Origin: Pteria penguin
Taxonomy: Eukaryota; Mollusca; Bivalvia; Pterioida; Pteriidae
Length of the DNA stretch: 64,000 nt
Reading direction: 5' to 3'
Assembly: GCA_035048485.1 (NCBI GenBank)
Contig: CM068587.1
Location: forward strand, 53,167,501 to 53,231,500
The notes beneath the pieces are model-generated. The model was given only the letters and a program-made list of their open reading frames with translations, was not told the origin of the DNA and searched no databases. The position numbers and the translations under genes are program-made. How positions within the stretch are numbered: the first letter of the stretch is position 1; every line of letters starts with the position of its first letter. Shown in pieces: positions 1 through 10,179 of the stretch.

Positions 1-1200
1 TCGGTGTGGTTAACCAGTTGTTTAGGCACCAACCTTCGAGCTGACCGGTCCTACCAACAAGATGGCAGGTCAGATCGTATCATAAGAACTATATACGTGT
101 GTATAATGAATTTTGTTGTACGAGTTATAGATATTGTTTGTTAATTATCATGGAAAAACATTACGAGGCGGTGAAACGGATATGTCTGATGGGGTTCAGC
201 AATACTCTGTCAGTTTCTGTGAATTATTTGCGTAGTAACCCTTTTCTAATGCTTTGACCAGAAAAAAGCTTACACACGTTAGTTTTGACGTTGAGTAGGG
301 GCATGTGGCGTCATATCGAACTGCAGTGAAACCTGAATCCTCTTGCAGCTTTTTTTAAACATTTGACCAATCAGAATGCATGTTGCAAATAGAGTGCATT
401 AAAAAGTTCTTACATGAGCCCAATTTCTAACAAATTACACTTGCACTTGTTTTCTTGATACTTACCTCAAATTTCCATTTCCTTATGTAAGTATAAAGTA
501 CATGAGGCATATTTTGTTAACCATTGATAGAATCCGAGTATACAAAACATTAAAGAAATGGAAATTTTTGAAAATTTTACAAATAAGCTGCGTATCAGGA
601 AGTTGTCATAAATTCAGTTTCATAATTCAGAGGCGACATTCTCCTTTTAAAACCCGAAACAATCTTTTTGTTTTCTACAGCTACATGGACATAAAGTGAT
701 GATAGATAATATAACTTGTCATTTTTTTTTTATTTAATCGCGTTATTTCCCTTAAATAATCAGTTAAGATACACCTGATACTTACATAATGTGATGTAAA
801 ATAAATAAACTTTCAAACTACTATGTTTTATCAACAGAAGCATACCGGTACATGTTTTGTTTGATTAACATCACACCCGGGTTATTGCACTCCTTTGATG
901 ATACTGATGCAGTAACTCAGAAATGTAGATTTTTGCTGACCAACCCGAAGCACTGTATCTTGATGTCATGCTATTTTACGGCAATGATGGTCACATGAAG
1001 AATGTCACACAGGCATACAATGAAATTTCTCGTTATTCAAAACGATTCTTCATAGAAATTTTTGGGGCGATGTAGGGACCTGGTGCCATTTGAAATCCCG
1101 TTTTGAAACATGTTAACCGACATGTTTGGATCTGAACATACATATAACCATCTTAACTTTTTGAATATACCTAATTTGACATTATATATACAGAAATATA
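1..1200. other. No gene; short repeat fragment at left edge
   Basis: I see no convincing coding sequence here. The only ORF of note (502-699) has no recognisable family. The first 35 or so bases (GTGTGGTTAACCAG, then a C-rich stretch) match the tail motif that recurs in the PLE-B copies, so the window probably opens inside a repeat. Confidence 0.4.
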
Positions 1201-1214
1201 TAAATATAGAATCA

Positions 1215-1590
1215 GAAATTTGTTCGCGTGCATTTCGGACGCCGGAATGTCAGTTCAACAGTATTTCATACCGAGAATAGGATAATTTGACTTAGTGTTG
1301 TTATCTCTTTCATGTGCTCGTATGTATATATTTATGTTATCACTTCTTCAACCTGAAAAGTTGTTGCAGGAGATTTGAGTCGGGTATGCATGCAACCAGG
1401 AAACGTTTACTCCTCCCGGGCACCTGGTCTCACCTCGGTTTAATTGGGGTTCGCATTTGTCTTAATATGATACTATATCCGATAGTCATTTTCTTCCATG
1501 TATTGCAAGATATGGTTAACCATTCGACACCTCTCCGTTATTTACTTGTCCATCATAGTTTGATCGAGGGACCTCCGAAAGGCACTTTAA
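1215..1590 (+). repeat. Dispersed repeat family D, copy 1
   Basis: This stretch matches the reverse complement of about 46880-47250 along most of its length. Shared landmarks are GAAAAGTTGTTGCAGG, GCATGCAACCAGGA, GGGCACCTGGTCTCACCTCG and GGTTCGCATTTGTCT. It carries the short motif found in several repeat families here (lesion-free match: CTCCCGGGCACCTGGTCTCA). The 122-residue ORF at 1314-1682 is a by-product of the repeat and resembles no known protein. Confidence 0.65.
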
Positions 1591-1699
1591 AGAATTTCTG
1601 TAGCAATAAATATTATATGCTCATAACGTTTTCACAACAGAGTAGAGTATATCTATACAGAACAATAACGTTGCAACCATAATGAATTGTCATTTACTC

Positions 1700-2282
1700 G
1701 TATGTGGATCAGAAAAGGAATAGTGTTTTGTAAGTTAGCTCCTCCTTCCCACTTCTATATTTATTTTGTTGTCTTTCTCTTATAAGCATACAAATTTCAT
1801 CAGTTATGTACATTGTAGTAGATTCCGATTTACAAAATTTAATTTCTCTTGAAGACAACTTAATGGCAACATTTTACTTAGATGTCCTATGCAAACCCTT
1901 TTCTTCTCTCTCCACCATATTTCATTATTCTGATTCAATCCCATCATGGCATTTTTAATGTATAATGCTGAAGGAAGTTAAATGTTGTATGAGGTACCGT
2001 CCGTTAGGCGGCGCTTGTGTTCTATCAGTTAGTAACATCAACAATGACGTCACAATAAAGTATCATTGTTCTTTACGTCATTTTTGCGGGTATATCTTTA
2101 ATATCCTCCCTAAATATTTGGACCGAAGTTTATGGCGGTATCCCCCACTGACCCTTCCATTTAGCTGCGAAAAAATGTTAATTGACGTCACAATAATGGA
2201 GAATTTTCACAAACGCTTAGATGATCCAGATTCGTGATTTGTTATGAGGTATACTCATCGGGATTTATCTTCAATTTCTAAG
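1700..2282. other. No gene; contains two TGACGTCAC sites
   Basis: No coding support. The palindromic cAMP-response-like core TGACGTCA occurs at about 2045 and 2184, both times followed by CAATAA, in a moderately GC-rich patch. This may be part of a small repeat. Confidence 0.35.
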
Positions 2283-2560
2283 AAAAAAGAGGAGCTACTG
2301 GCTCAGTTATGTTATGTTATGTTATGTTATGGCAGAAGTCACCATGGAGCTATACAATACATGAATATAAATAATATACTAGAACATATAACACATTACA
2401 AAAATATTTGATTGTAGTGCAATTACGATACAGACTTAGGACGGTCATTTAATTTGACAAAAGCCAAACAAATGGTGTGGTTAACCGGTTTACGGGCCCA
2501 CCTTCCCACTCGCCGTAACAGCAGAACAATCAAAGGACATACATTCCAAGTAAAATTTTA
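2283..2560 (-). repeat. PLE-B 3' tail fragment, solo copy
   Basis: This copy is nearly identical to 6083-6335 and to the reverse complement of 58290-58485. Landmarks on the + strand are GAGGAGCTACTGGCTCAG, CACCATGGAGCTATACAATA, ATTACGATACAGACTTAGGA and TGTGGTTAACCGGTTTACGG. The same sequence lies at the 3' end of the longer PLE-B copies at 22225-24600 and 50754-53130. A solo tail is what 5' truncation during retroelement insertion leaves. Confidence 0.7.
2307..2331. repeat. (TTATG)5 microsatellite
   Basis: Five perfect TTATG units lie inside the PLE-B tail copy. The sister copy at 6083 has a single TTATG at this point, so the expansion occurred after insertion. Confidence 0.9.
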
Positions 2561-4660
2561 TTTTTCATTCTTTTGTTTTACCATGATTATTATCTTAAGA
2601 ATGAGAAGATAATGAAATATATATAATCTAAGTATACTTCTTCATTGAATTCAAATGTGGATTTCAAAATATTTATTACAGGATTTGTAAAAAATTAATG
2701 AAAAATTGCATTATGGCCTAGGCATAAAACCAAAGTCACACCCCCTCACGCATTGGGAATCTCTTCCGCTTTTACTCATAAAAGAATGCTACAATATGTA
2801 AAAATCAAAACGGATAGGTACAGTGAAATAGTCCCATTTACACCTCGGTTATATGTAGGACAAACATTGAAAATGTATTGTGAGGTCACAAAATTCAATT
2901 AATATTCCTCAAATGTGATGGGTCAATACATAGGCGGATCTAAAATTTTTGAAAGGGGCGGGCTTTCTTATGCACTATTCGGTCCAGAAAGTGGGGTTGC
3001 CACCCTAGAAAAAGACGAAAATGATATTTATGAACTCTGGAATTACATTTTCTGACCAAAGGGGGGAGGGGGGGGGGGCATTGCAACTTCCCCCTCTAAA
3101 TCCGCCAATCGGTGCAATATTAGTCGAAGTTGGAAAAGTAAATTGAAATTATACTCTGTTGGTTTAGTTTTTATTATTATTATTATTATTTTGTTGGGGT
3201 TTTTTGTGGCATCTTGTGCAAGGTTGGATTTTCTTGAAAAACAGTGCGCCTTTGGGGCTCCGGTTGCAACACTCTACCCTAAATATTAACCATTTCTATT
3301 TGTACTCAACGCAATAATTTCAAATAAAAATAACTTCAGCATGACGTCCTTATGACGTTGAACATAAATAAATTTAAAAATTATGTCATCATTTTTACTT
3401 CATTGTATATTGGTAATGAAATACTGAAAATTAAATATTCATAAATTTGCTGAACTTGATCATCGGCCCAATCGGCCCACTGGCAGTCAGGGAACATTAC
3501 AATCGGCCCGCTGGCAGTCAGGGGGTTAAAGGACCCTTAAGTCAAACATAATATATTGTCTTATTATGAGAGAATTCTCTTTGTATTGGAAAATATCTCC
3601 TTCTTTTTTTTGTAAATCCACATGAAGATGTGTGAAATTACAATCATAATGCAGCTCTTCATGACAATATCTTTTACTAGAAATGCTTCTCTGTGAGATA
3701 AAAGTGGATGATAGTCAAATTGAAGAAGACCGTTTAACAATGGCCGCCATTTTTTTTTTTCTTTTTGAATATAATGTGCCCATGCGGTCCAGTAAGTTTT
3801 TCTTCCATTCAAGTGAGGAACTGCATTTGCAGTGTCAGTTCTACAATCTACATGCAAATGTGTATTGCATTTCTATATGATAATTTTTGTATCATCATAG
3901 TATTTATAAATATGCAGTGATCAAATGGGATACGGTCCTGCCTGAAACTCACAATAACTTTTTAACTATACCACACCCATTACTTTTCATGTTTCTTTCA
4001 TTTCCTGTATTTCTTGTAATTGTATATGAATGCTTTGATAATTCTGCAGAAATGAAACGTGGATCAAAGAACAATTAACTCAGTATTCACAATATTTCGG
4101 TCTCCTGACCTTCTTCTAGTTAATTTTATTGGTATTGGTGGCTTAAGCTATGTAATATCCATCATATTTCATAACCGATATATGAAAAATTACAATTAAC
4201 AAAGAATTACGTCATAGCGTATACACGTATAACATTTAGTGCGTTTTCGCTAAAATAACATATTCAATATAGCGTTATTACAATTATAACTATAAGACAT
4301 TTAAGATAATCACTATATAATACATATATTAATTAACAAAGATGTTGGATAGGGTGAGAGGGCAGAGGAGGTAAAAAAGAGGAGGGGGTGGGGGAGCGGG
4401 AAAGGGAAATTATGTAGTAGGGGGTGTGGTCTTACACTGATTTTAAAACGACAAAAATAATCACATAAGATGTTCTCAAATAATTGGGAGGGAGGAGGTA
4501 GGGTGGAGGGAGTGTAACATTAAAATAATATATGTAAAATAAGACAATAACTATAAAATACATATAATAATTAACAAGGATGTAATACATACAGTATCGG
4601 ACCGGGTGAAAGGGAAGAGGAGTTAGGAGACTAGACTAGGGAGAATAGGGACTATCTTAC
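2560..4660. other. No gene seen; G-rich patches and local duplication
   Basis: The ORFs in this span (for example 3564-3857 - and 3887-4078 +) are short and low in complexity and match nothing I know. G-rich runs at about 3060-3080 and 4380-4402 could form quadruplexes. Segments near 4310-4400 and 4545-4640 resemble each other (TATATAATACATAT... then AACAAGGATGT and GGGTGAGAGGG-like text), suggesting an old direct duplication of about 240 bp. Confidence 0.4.
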
Positions 4661-5785
4661 AATAATAATTGCTAAATGCTCCGTTAGCCTCTCTCGAATC
4701 GTCCTCTCCGTCTCTCCCACGTATAATAATCGGTCACATTTGTCGCATCTAATGCCATATACAGCGTTCTATGTTTCGCATGTATTGTAGCTCTTAATTT
4801 TGATATCTGGCTGGTCGGTTCCCTTTAATATACCATCGCTTAGAATCCGGGGACAAATTTGGCACTTTGGAGAGCAGATAGTGTCCTTGTTTTCTTCTCT
4901 TGTTTTAAATATTTTATTATGTTTTCCGTAGGGGCAGGCTTGGTGTAATGGTTAAGCGCTTGGCTTGCAGCGCCGACGATCCGGGTTCGATTCCCGGGTT
5001 GCGCCACTATGTTTAAGAGGTTGGTAACCTCCTGCTTCCATGTTGCGATATAACTGAAATATTGTTGAAAGCGACGTAAAACACCAATCAACCAACCAAC
5101 AACAATTATGTTTCCCGTGTACCAGAATGTTTCCAATGTTTCTATCTCTCCTGAAAGCCACACTTGGTGGAGCTTTGAAAATTGTTTTCATGCGGTCTGA
5201 CTTGTGAAGCAGGTTAAGATGAGTCTTGGTAATTTTCCGTATATCGGGTAATTGCTTTGAGTATGTGATGACCAACGGTACACGTTGTTTCACTTTTTTT
5301 CTGTTTCCTATAGTTCAGAAGATTGGATCTCTCTAAATTGTCTACTTTGCACATTTGAGATTCTAGGAAACTGGAACTGGAACCTCTCTTCCGTAACTGA
5401 GAGTGTAGCTCTTTTCTGTGTTACAGATAATCTTCTTCCCGAGTACAGATCCTTTCGATACGTAATGCTAACCCATACGTGACTTTTTAACACTTGTCGG
5501 GTTGTTCGACTTGCTTTGTACGTATATGTGTTTATCCGTGGGTTTTGTATAGAGATCTATCTATATACTACCTCCATCTTTTGCCACCAATGTATCTAGG
5601 AATTCAGTTCTTTCTGTACTGTATCTTAACTCCACTTTGATGTTTGGGTGAAAACTATTGTAAAACATTTCCAGAGCTTCTTGTCCGTGTTCCCATATCC
5701 CAAATCCATCGACTATAAATCTCTTATATAAAAAAGGCTGACCAAATATCGCCTGCTGTAAATCGAAGAACTGTATACCGCCGAT
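4660..5785 (-). pseudogene. Penelope-like retroelement, GIY-YIG lineage (PLE-C), broken copy
   Basis: This minus-strand relic encodes the C-terminal half of a Penelope-like element: the end of the reverse transcriptase followed by a GIY-YIG endonuclease. From about 5775 down it reads LYKRFIVDGFGIWEHGQEAL, where the RT catalytic box should be F-x-D-D and the first aspartate is replaced by valine. Next come RTEFLDTLV, then VAFRRDRNIGNILVHGK, then a Cys-containing linker and VYGIRCDKCDRLLYVGET followed by ERTIRERLTEHL. That last piece carries the conserved Y-V-G-E-T of GIY-YIG nucleases in these elements. Frameshifts separate the blocks, the RT N-terminus is missing (5' truncation), and a SINE is inserted at 4931-5104. 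The element is dead. Confidence 0.75.
4931..5104 (+). mobile_element. tRNA-derived SINE inserted in PLE-C
   Basis: The tRNA-like head has an A box (TGGTGTAATGGTTAAGCGC) and a B box (GGTTCGATTCC) at the right spacing for RNA polymerase III. The body contains GATATAACTGAAATATTG and GACGTAAAACACC, and the tail is CAAT/CAAC-rich. It is flanked by a near-perfect 14-bp target-site duplication: ATTATGTTTTCCGT at 4916-4929 and ATTATGTTTCCCGT at 5105-5118. Removing it rejoins the PLE-C coding sequence on the other strand, so it inserted after PLE-C. Confidence 0.85.
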
Positions 5786-6080
5786 ACACGTCAATGACGT
5801 AAAAGTGACGCTAACAACGTTAGTAACGCCAAAGCAGTGAGGACTGTCTACGTTATGGACTTTGCATTGTGTTTTGAATGTTGGTTGGGTTTTATTTTTA
5901 TGAAAGGGGGGGGGGACTTCCATCCTTTTTATCTTAATGTTTTCTTTTATACAGATTTCTGAAAAGCAGATAATTAAGAAATTAGAAATGAAATACATAT
6001 TGAATTCCATTCTGTCTGCTGTAATCACTTGCATCTATATATTTCACATTAACTTTTTAATAGTGAATTGGTAACGGTAT
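5786..6080. other. No gene seen; flank of PLE-C
   Basis: A minus-strand ORF continues open to 6034, but the part above about 5785 does not resemble the RT fingers or palm. It is probably unrelated flanking DNA read through by chance. A G9 run is at 5907-5915. Confidence 0.35.
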
Positions 6081-6082
6081 AA

Positions 6083-6335
6083 AAGAAAAAAGAGGAGTTA
6101 CTGGCTCAGTTATGTGGCAGAAGTCACCATGGAGCTATACAATACATGAATATAAATAATATACTAGAACATATAACACATTACAAAAATATTTGATTGT
6201 AGTGCAATTACGATACCGACATAGGACGGTCATTTAATTTGACAAAAACAAATGGTGTGGTTAACCGGTTTACGGGCCCACCTTCCCACTCACCGTAACA
6301 GCAGAACAATCAAAGGACATACATTTAAAAACTTA
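6083..6335 (-). repeat. PLE-B 3' tail fragment, solo copy
   Basis: This copy runs from GAAAAAAGAGGAGTTACTGG to CAAAGGACATACATTT, collinear with 2283-2560 and the reverse of 58290-58485. No coding part of the element is attached. Confidence 0.7.
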
Positions 6336-6426
6336 TAAATAATCCTCCATGTAAAGAACAAGGGTCAACAGGTATTACATATTCACCTGTTCATCATGTC
6401 CATACGATCAACACATATTCATTTTT

Positions 6427-6626
6427 TCATCTTATCAATATTGATAGACCTTGACAATTGATTTATCACTTTTCTGCATATTGGGCATGATTTACTGGTA
6501 GTCTTTAAAGCAGCAGCACATTTTCCGCAAGCCATCATATGGCCACAGTCTAAGAATGCTGTGTCAATTTGCTAATCCATGCATATCTTGCAAGTGTCCT
6601 TATCCTCCGGTCATTTTGGTTCTGCC
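6427..6626 (-). pseudogene. C3HC4 RING-finger exon (RNF34/IAP-type E3 ligase C-terminus)
   Basis: Read on the minus strand, this is a terminal exon encoding a C3HC4 RING. The pattern is CKIC, then ten residues to C-G-H, then MMACGKC, then SCPICRK, and it ends LSRSINIDKMKK and TGA at 6427-6429. Cysteine and histidine spacing (C-x2-C-x10-C-x-H-x3-C-x2-C-x10-C-x2-C) fits the single C-terminal RING of E3 ubiquitin ligases such as RNF34/RFFL and inhibitor-of-apoptosis proteins. The family assignment below RING level is inference. The 3' splice site is good (AATTACAG just before 6626). Two in-frame stops are visible, a TGA before PEDKD and a TAG after CKICMD, so the exon is a pseudogene unless these are sequence errors. 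No upstream exon was found. Confidence 0.6.
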
Positions 6627-6639
6627 CTGTAATTTGTAG

Positions 6640-7310
6640 AATATTTTGAATAAAATCTTTATTGTAAAATACGTAAAACTGATTTTGCAAGAAATATTGG
6701 AATCGCAAGCACTACCGATTTCACAAATTAACAGGTGTGATGTGACCTTTTATTTTAAAATTACAGGACTGATGTGACATTTTTCCATCACTGAGTGATT
6801 TTGAATTGGCTTTTGCAATTTAGACATGCATGTGCTGTGTGTACAATAGCCCAAAATTGAGGAACTGTACTTTATTCACTTCATAAATACCTAAAATAGG
6901 GAATTAAACAGTATGTGTGGTACCACCAAAAGCAAAGCATGACAGACAAATGGAGAGACAGACATGATCCCTAAGTGGTACTTTGCTTTGCTGGCACCAC
7001 AAAATTACCATTTGAAACTTAAAGACGAGAGAGAACAGTACTAGTTCTGGAGTAGTTCCATAGAGGGGTTTGGTGTCACATTTCGGCTGGATTGATCTGC
7101 ACAGCAAACAGCTTTGATACTGTAATGAGATGAGCCCAGGTGTATAACTATATGGAGGAGTGAGTGTCTTCAGATGATACTGATGTCACACGGTTAAATG
7201 TATAAATGATTGTGTGACTTAATATGTCAATTCAACGACCAAAATAAAACTTAGATGTAGTTAAATTCAATTATTAATTAATCAATAAAAGAATTTTCAA
7301 ATACAGTGTA
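6640..7310. other. No gene seen
   Basis: AT-rich with no supported coding sequence. The minus ORF at 6904-7107 has no recognisable domain. Confidence 0.4.
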
Positions 7311-7313
7311 AAT

Positions 7314-7530
7314 TTACCATTCATTTTTTTTCTCCTTCATTATTTCAAGGAATCCCTTAAATAAATCCATGCTCTCACTGTCCATTTCCTCTTGACGTTT
7401 CTTTTCAGTTTCATATCTTTGTTCTTGTGCCGACATAAACTGCTTTAACACTTCTATCATCTTAAAGAATTTCTTTTACTTATTTTCAATGGTGGACCTT
7501 TTCAATGCAGAAGTATTATATTTCAAATGG
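7314..7530 (-). pseudogene. Coiled-coil C-terminal exon, probably of the Myb/SANT-like gene
   Basis: The minus strand reads KKFFKMIEVLKQFMSAQEQR and then YETEKKRQEEMDSESMDLF, ending in EIMKEKKNEW and a TAA at 7314-7316. The charged, helical, glutamine- and glutamate-rich text is typical of the C-terminal coiled coil found after Myb/SANT-like DNA-binding domains in animal nuclear proteins. It lies about 830 bp downstream of the Myb/SANT exon on the same strand, so I infer it belongs to that gene. A TAA just upstream (after STIENK) breaks the frame, and no strong splice acceptor is visible. Linkage is therefore tentative. Confidence 0.4.
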
Positions 7531-7589
7531 GCTGTCGATATATACACATAGAAAATGTAAAAGCAACATGTGTTTATAAAACACAAATG

Positions 7590-8310
7590 CCCCCAGTGAC
7601 AAAATGAAGAAAGGCTAGTTTAGTAGAAGAAAGTCACTGTCAAGGCCACTAGGTCAGAAATTATTGTATTGACTAAAAAGGTTTTGTAGCAAGGAATACA
7701 CATGTCAAATATCAAAGCTCTACCTACCGGTATTACACTTGTTACAGTATGCCAGTTGTAGGGTTACAAGCAATTAAGTTTATTGCCAAGGATAAACAGA
7801 CCGGGCAAACAACTAGATGCCCTCAAATTTTTGGTTGCGGGATCATAGAAATTCTTACAAGAGAACTGCGAAACAGATGAATTATGATAATATACATGTA
7901 AGTTTTTTAATGGTCTGGAGGCACCGATATGTGTTCATACCCAGTTAATAATGTAGTTCAATGATCAATACTTTTATACACGGTCACTTTAAATACATAA
8001 GTCTAGACCTTCATTCCCTTCACAACTGTTACAAGGACATCATATTGAATTGGGAGTCAAAGGTGACCTTGACATTGTGACACAAACCTCCTCTAATAAT
8101 GAAAGTTATGAAATATGAATGCCCCCGGCAGCAACAAAGTACAAAAAGCTTATAGGCCAAGGTCTTAAGGTCATTGACCTCAACGTTTCATTAGTTGAGT
8201 CGTACACCAAATATGAAGTCTCTATATCTTATGGTTAAAAAGTTATGGCTAAGGTTAAAGTTTTTGACACAGACAGGCCAAAAACTAGACTAACCCGGAT
8301 TTTATTACAA
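7590..8310. repeat. Degenerate repeat with AAGGTCA-type blocks (intronic)
   Basis: Contains related segments with TCAAGGCCACTAGGTCA, GTCAAAGGTGACCTTGACA, TGAAGTCTCTATATCTTATG and AAAAAGTTATGGCTAAGG, ending ACAGACAGGCCAAAAACTAG. The same wording recurs at 9010-9290 (+) and 49385-49630 (-). It lies between the two putative exons of the Myb/SANT-like gene. Confidence 0.55.
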
Positions 8311-8356
8311 GGGTACAAAAAAGAAAGTTTTTCACCTTTATCTGCTTGAAGCTACA

Positions 8357-8908
8357 TCAGTGCATGTACATATGGGAATTCTCATCATCACTTTCCACAC
8401 ACTCCAATTCAGAGGATGTACGTTTTGAAGAGAATGGTTGATTACAAGATGGACTTGGAGTTCTAGTCCGCGTTTTCCCTGATGATTCCTGTGTAAGTTT
8501 GGTTTTTTACCCATGAATGAAAGTTCATTCTCGTAGGGATGATTTTTTTTTCATTAGCACTCTTCGTGTTGTGGTCTGACGAATTTTTTAAACCTCGAAG
8601 CAATGTCTTGAATCTGCTTTCACACTGGCTTGAAGAAAAGTTATGGCCCATCTCCTGACATTTTTGTGCAATGTTTCCCCATACTAAGTTTTGCTTAACT
8701 TTCCCTTTTCCCAGTTTGTCTAAATATTTCTTGTATTCCTCAGTTAGTAGCAACGTTGCTGCCCTGGTCAATATATAAGTTGATTCTTGAATTTCTTCAA
8801 ACTAGGACTCTGCAGAATGAGATGGCGCACTTTGGCCCTGACTCTCTTCGCTAAGCTCTAAACACTCCTCCTCAATATATATATTTGCAGCCACATATCT
8901 TCCTCTCG
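8357..8908 (-). pseudogene. Myb/SANT-like DNA-binding protein exon
   Basis: The core at 8463-8771 encodes TRAATLLLTEEYKKYLDKL, then VWGNIAQKCQEMGHNFSSSQ and CESRFKTLLRGLK. This is the trihelix/Myb-SANT-like fold: a first helix with L-T-E-E-Y, a W-x-x-I-A second helix, and a third recognition helix with Q-C-x-x-R-F-K-x-L. Such proteins are nuclear DNA binders and are often derived from the Myb-like partner protein of Harbinger-type transposons. The exon opens with a strong acceptor (TTTGTTTGTTACAG before 8908) and an acidic N-terminal stretch (IEEECLELSEESQGQS). There are two lesions: an in-frame TAG after SHSAES, and a frameshift at an A6 run after SWVK, beyond which the frame reads ESSGKTRTRTPSPSC and ends at TGA 8357-8359. 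It is either a pseudogene or contains homopolymer errors. Confidence 0.6.
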
Positions 8909-9009
8909 CTGTAACAAACAAAACATAGATTATTTAATTACTTGGTATCCCTTAATAATTGTACTTCAACTTTTTTTGTTTTCATTGCTATTGTATTGAT
9001 AAACAAGAT

Positions 9010-9290
9010 GTAGTTGTGAAACACTGATGCCCCTGGCGGCAACAATGTCCAAAATGGATATTTTTTTAAATAAAGGTCAAGGTAAATGTTACAAGGTCAT
9101 CGACCTTGGTGTTAATTAAAAGGGTTTCATTAGTAGAGTACACATACAAAATATGAAGTCTCTATCCCCTATGGTTTAAAAGTTATGACCAAGATTAGTT
9201 ATTTTGTCGCAGACAGACAAACAGATAAACAAACGGACAGATATATAGACAGGCCGAAAACTAGATGCCCCCGAATTTTTTTTCCAGGGG
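9010..9290 (+). repeat. Repeat with AAGGTCA blocks and (GACA)n end
   Basis: Carries AAAGGTCAAGGTAAATG, AAGGTCATCGACCTTGG, ATATGAAGTCTCTATCCCC and AAAAGTTATGACCAAG, then a GACAGACA-like run and AGGCCGAAAACTAGATGCC. It is the same family as 7590-8310 and, on the other strand, 49385-49630. The ORF at 9265-9507 is a by-product. Confidence 0.6.
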
Positions 9291-9734
9291 CATAAAAACC
9301 ACGTGTCATACATTTCCTTCCTTCTGTACCAACATATATATAGCCAAATTTCCCCTGGGGGGGGGGGGGGATATAGAAATTTTTCCGGGCGGAAAAGGCC
9401 TCGGGGGAAAACTACTATATAACACCTGCAATACGTTGGTCAGCAGAAAATGTCATTTACCATTGATGATAGTAACTCTTGATGTTTCTATATATACACC
9501 AAATTAAAGTAATTGACAGTGTCTTTCTTCAGAATCGGCATGTATAAGCCTTCTCGATTCTCCTTTGACCTTTCTTAAATTATATTTTACTATACGATCA
9601 GCCACTTTGTGCGCTAACTTAACCTTTCTTCTATTATATTTTACAATACGATCACTGCCTTTGTTTGCTGAATTTTGAATATTTGAATTAGGACAACGCT
9701 TCTTCTTTCATTTACGACTATCCTACACTTTTAC

Positions 9735-9960
9735 TAATTTTGTGTACCTTTCGGGTCCATGGGTTTTCCACTGTTGACTTTGTTTTCGATATTTCCTGTT
9801 TATTGATTTTGTATGCCCTTCGGATTCATGGGTTTTGAACTGCTGAATTTGTTTTCTTTATTTTCTGTTAGCTGATTTTGTATGCCCTTCTATATCATGG
9901 GTTTTGAACTGCTGAACTTTTTTCTTTATTACTTGCTAATTGATCTTATATGCCCTTTGG
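9735..9960 (+). repeat. About 69-bp tandem repeat derived from PLE-A tail
   Basis: A little over three units start at about 9734, 9804, 9873 and 9941. Each begins GATTTTGTATGCCCTTCGG-like and runs through TTCATGGGTTTTGAACTGCTG. The head of the unit resembles the tail of PLE-A at 27800-27835 and 48597-48640 (GATTTTGTATGTCCTCTGG, then TTCAT), so the array looks like an amplified piece of that 3' end. Confidence 0.6.
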
Positions 9961-9984
9961 TTTCAAAGGGCATATAAGATCAAT
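9939..9984. repeat. Perfect 21-bp inverted repeat, 4-nt loop
   Basis: The left arm ends GATCTTATATGCCCTTTG at 9959, the loop is GTTT, and the right arm 9964-9984 is its exact complement. It forms the last partial unit of the 69-bp array and its mirror image. Confidence 0.9.
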
Positions 9985-10048
9985 TGTATAACTCTATGGT
10001 GACTTCTGCCACATAACTGAGCCAGTAAGTCCTCTTTTTTCTTTCATA
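9985..10048 (+). repeat. PLE-B tail end fragment
   Basis: Reads TGTATAACTCTATGGTGACT, then TCTGCCACATAACTGAGCCA and CTCTTTTTTCTTT. This is the extreme 3' end of PLE-B in its coding orientation, and it abuts the inverted repeat directly. Confidence 0.65.
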
Positions 10049-10179
10049 AATTTTGAATTGCTGACTTGGGATCATCTATCAACTTGTCTTTTAAATTTGG
10101 TGTGATATATCAATTTAAATATAAATAATGGTAGAATTTGTTCTGTATCATATGCAGTCTGAATGATGGGTCTAGTAGT

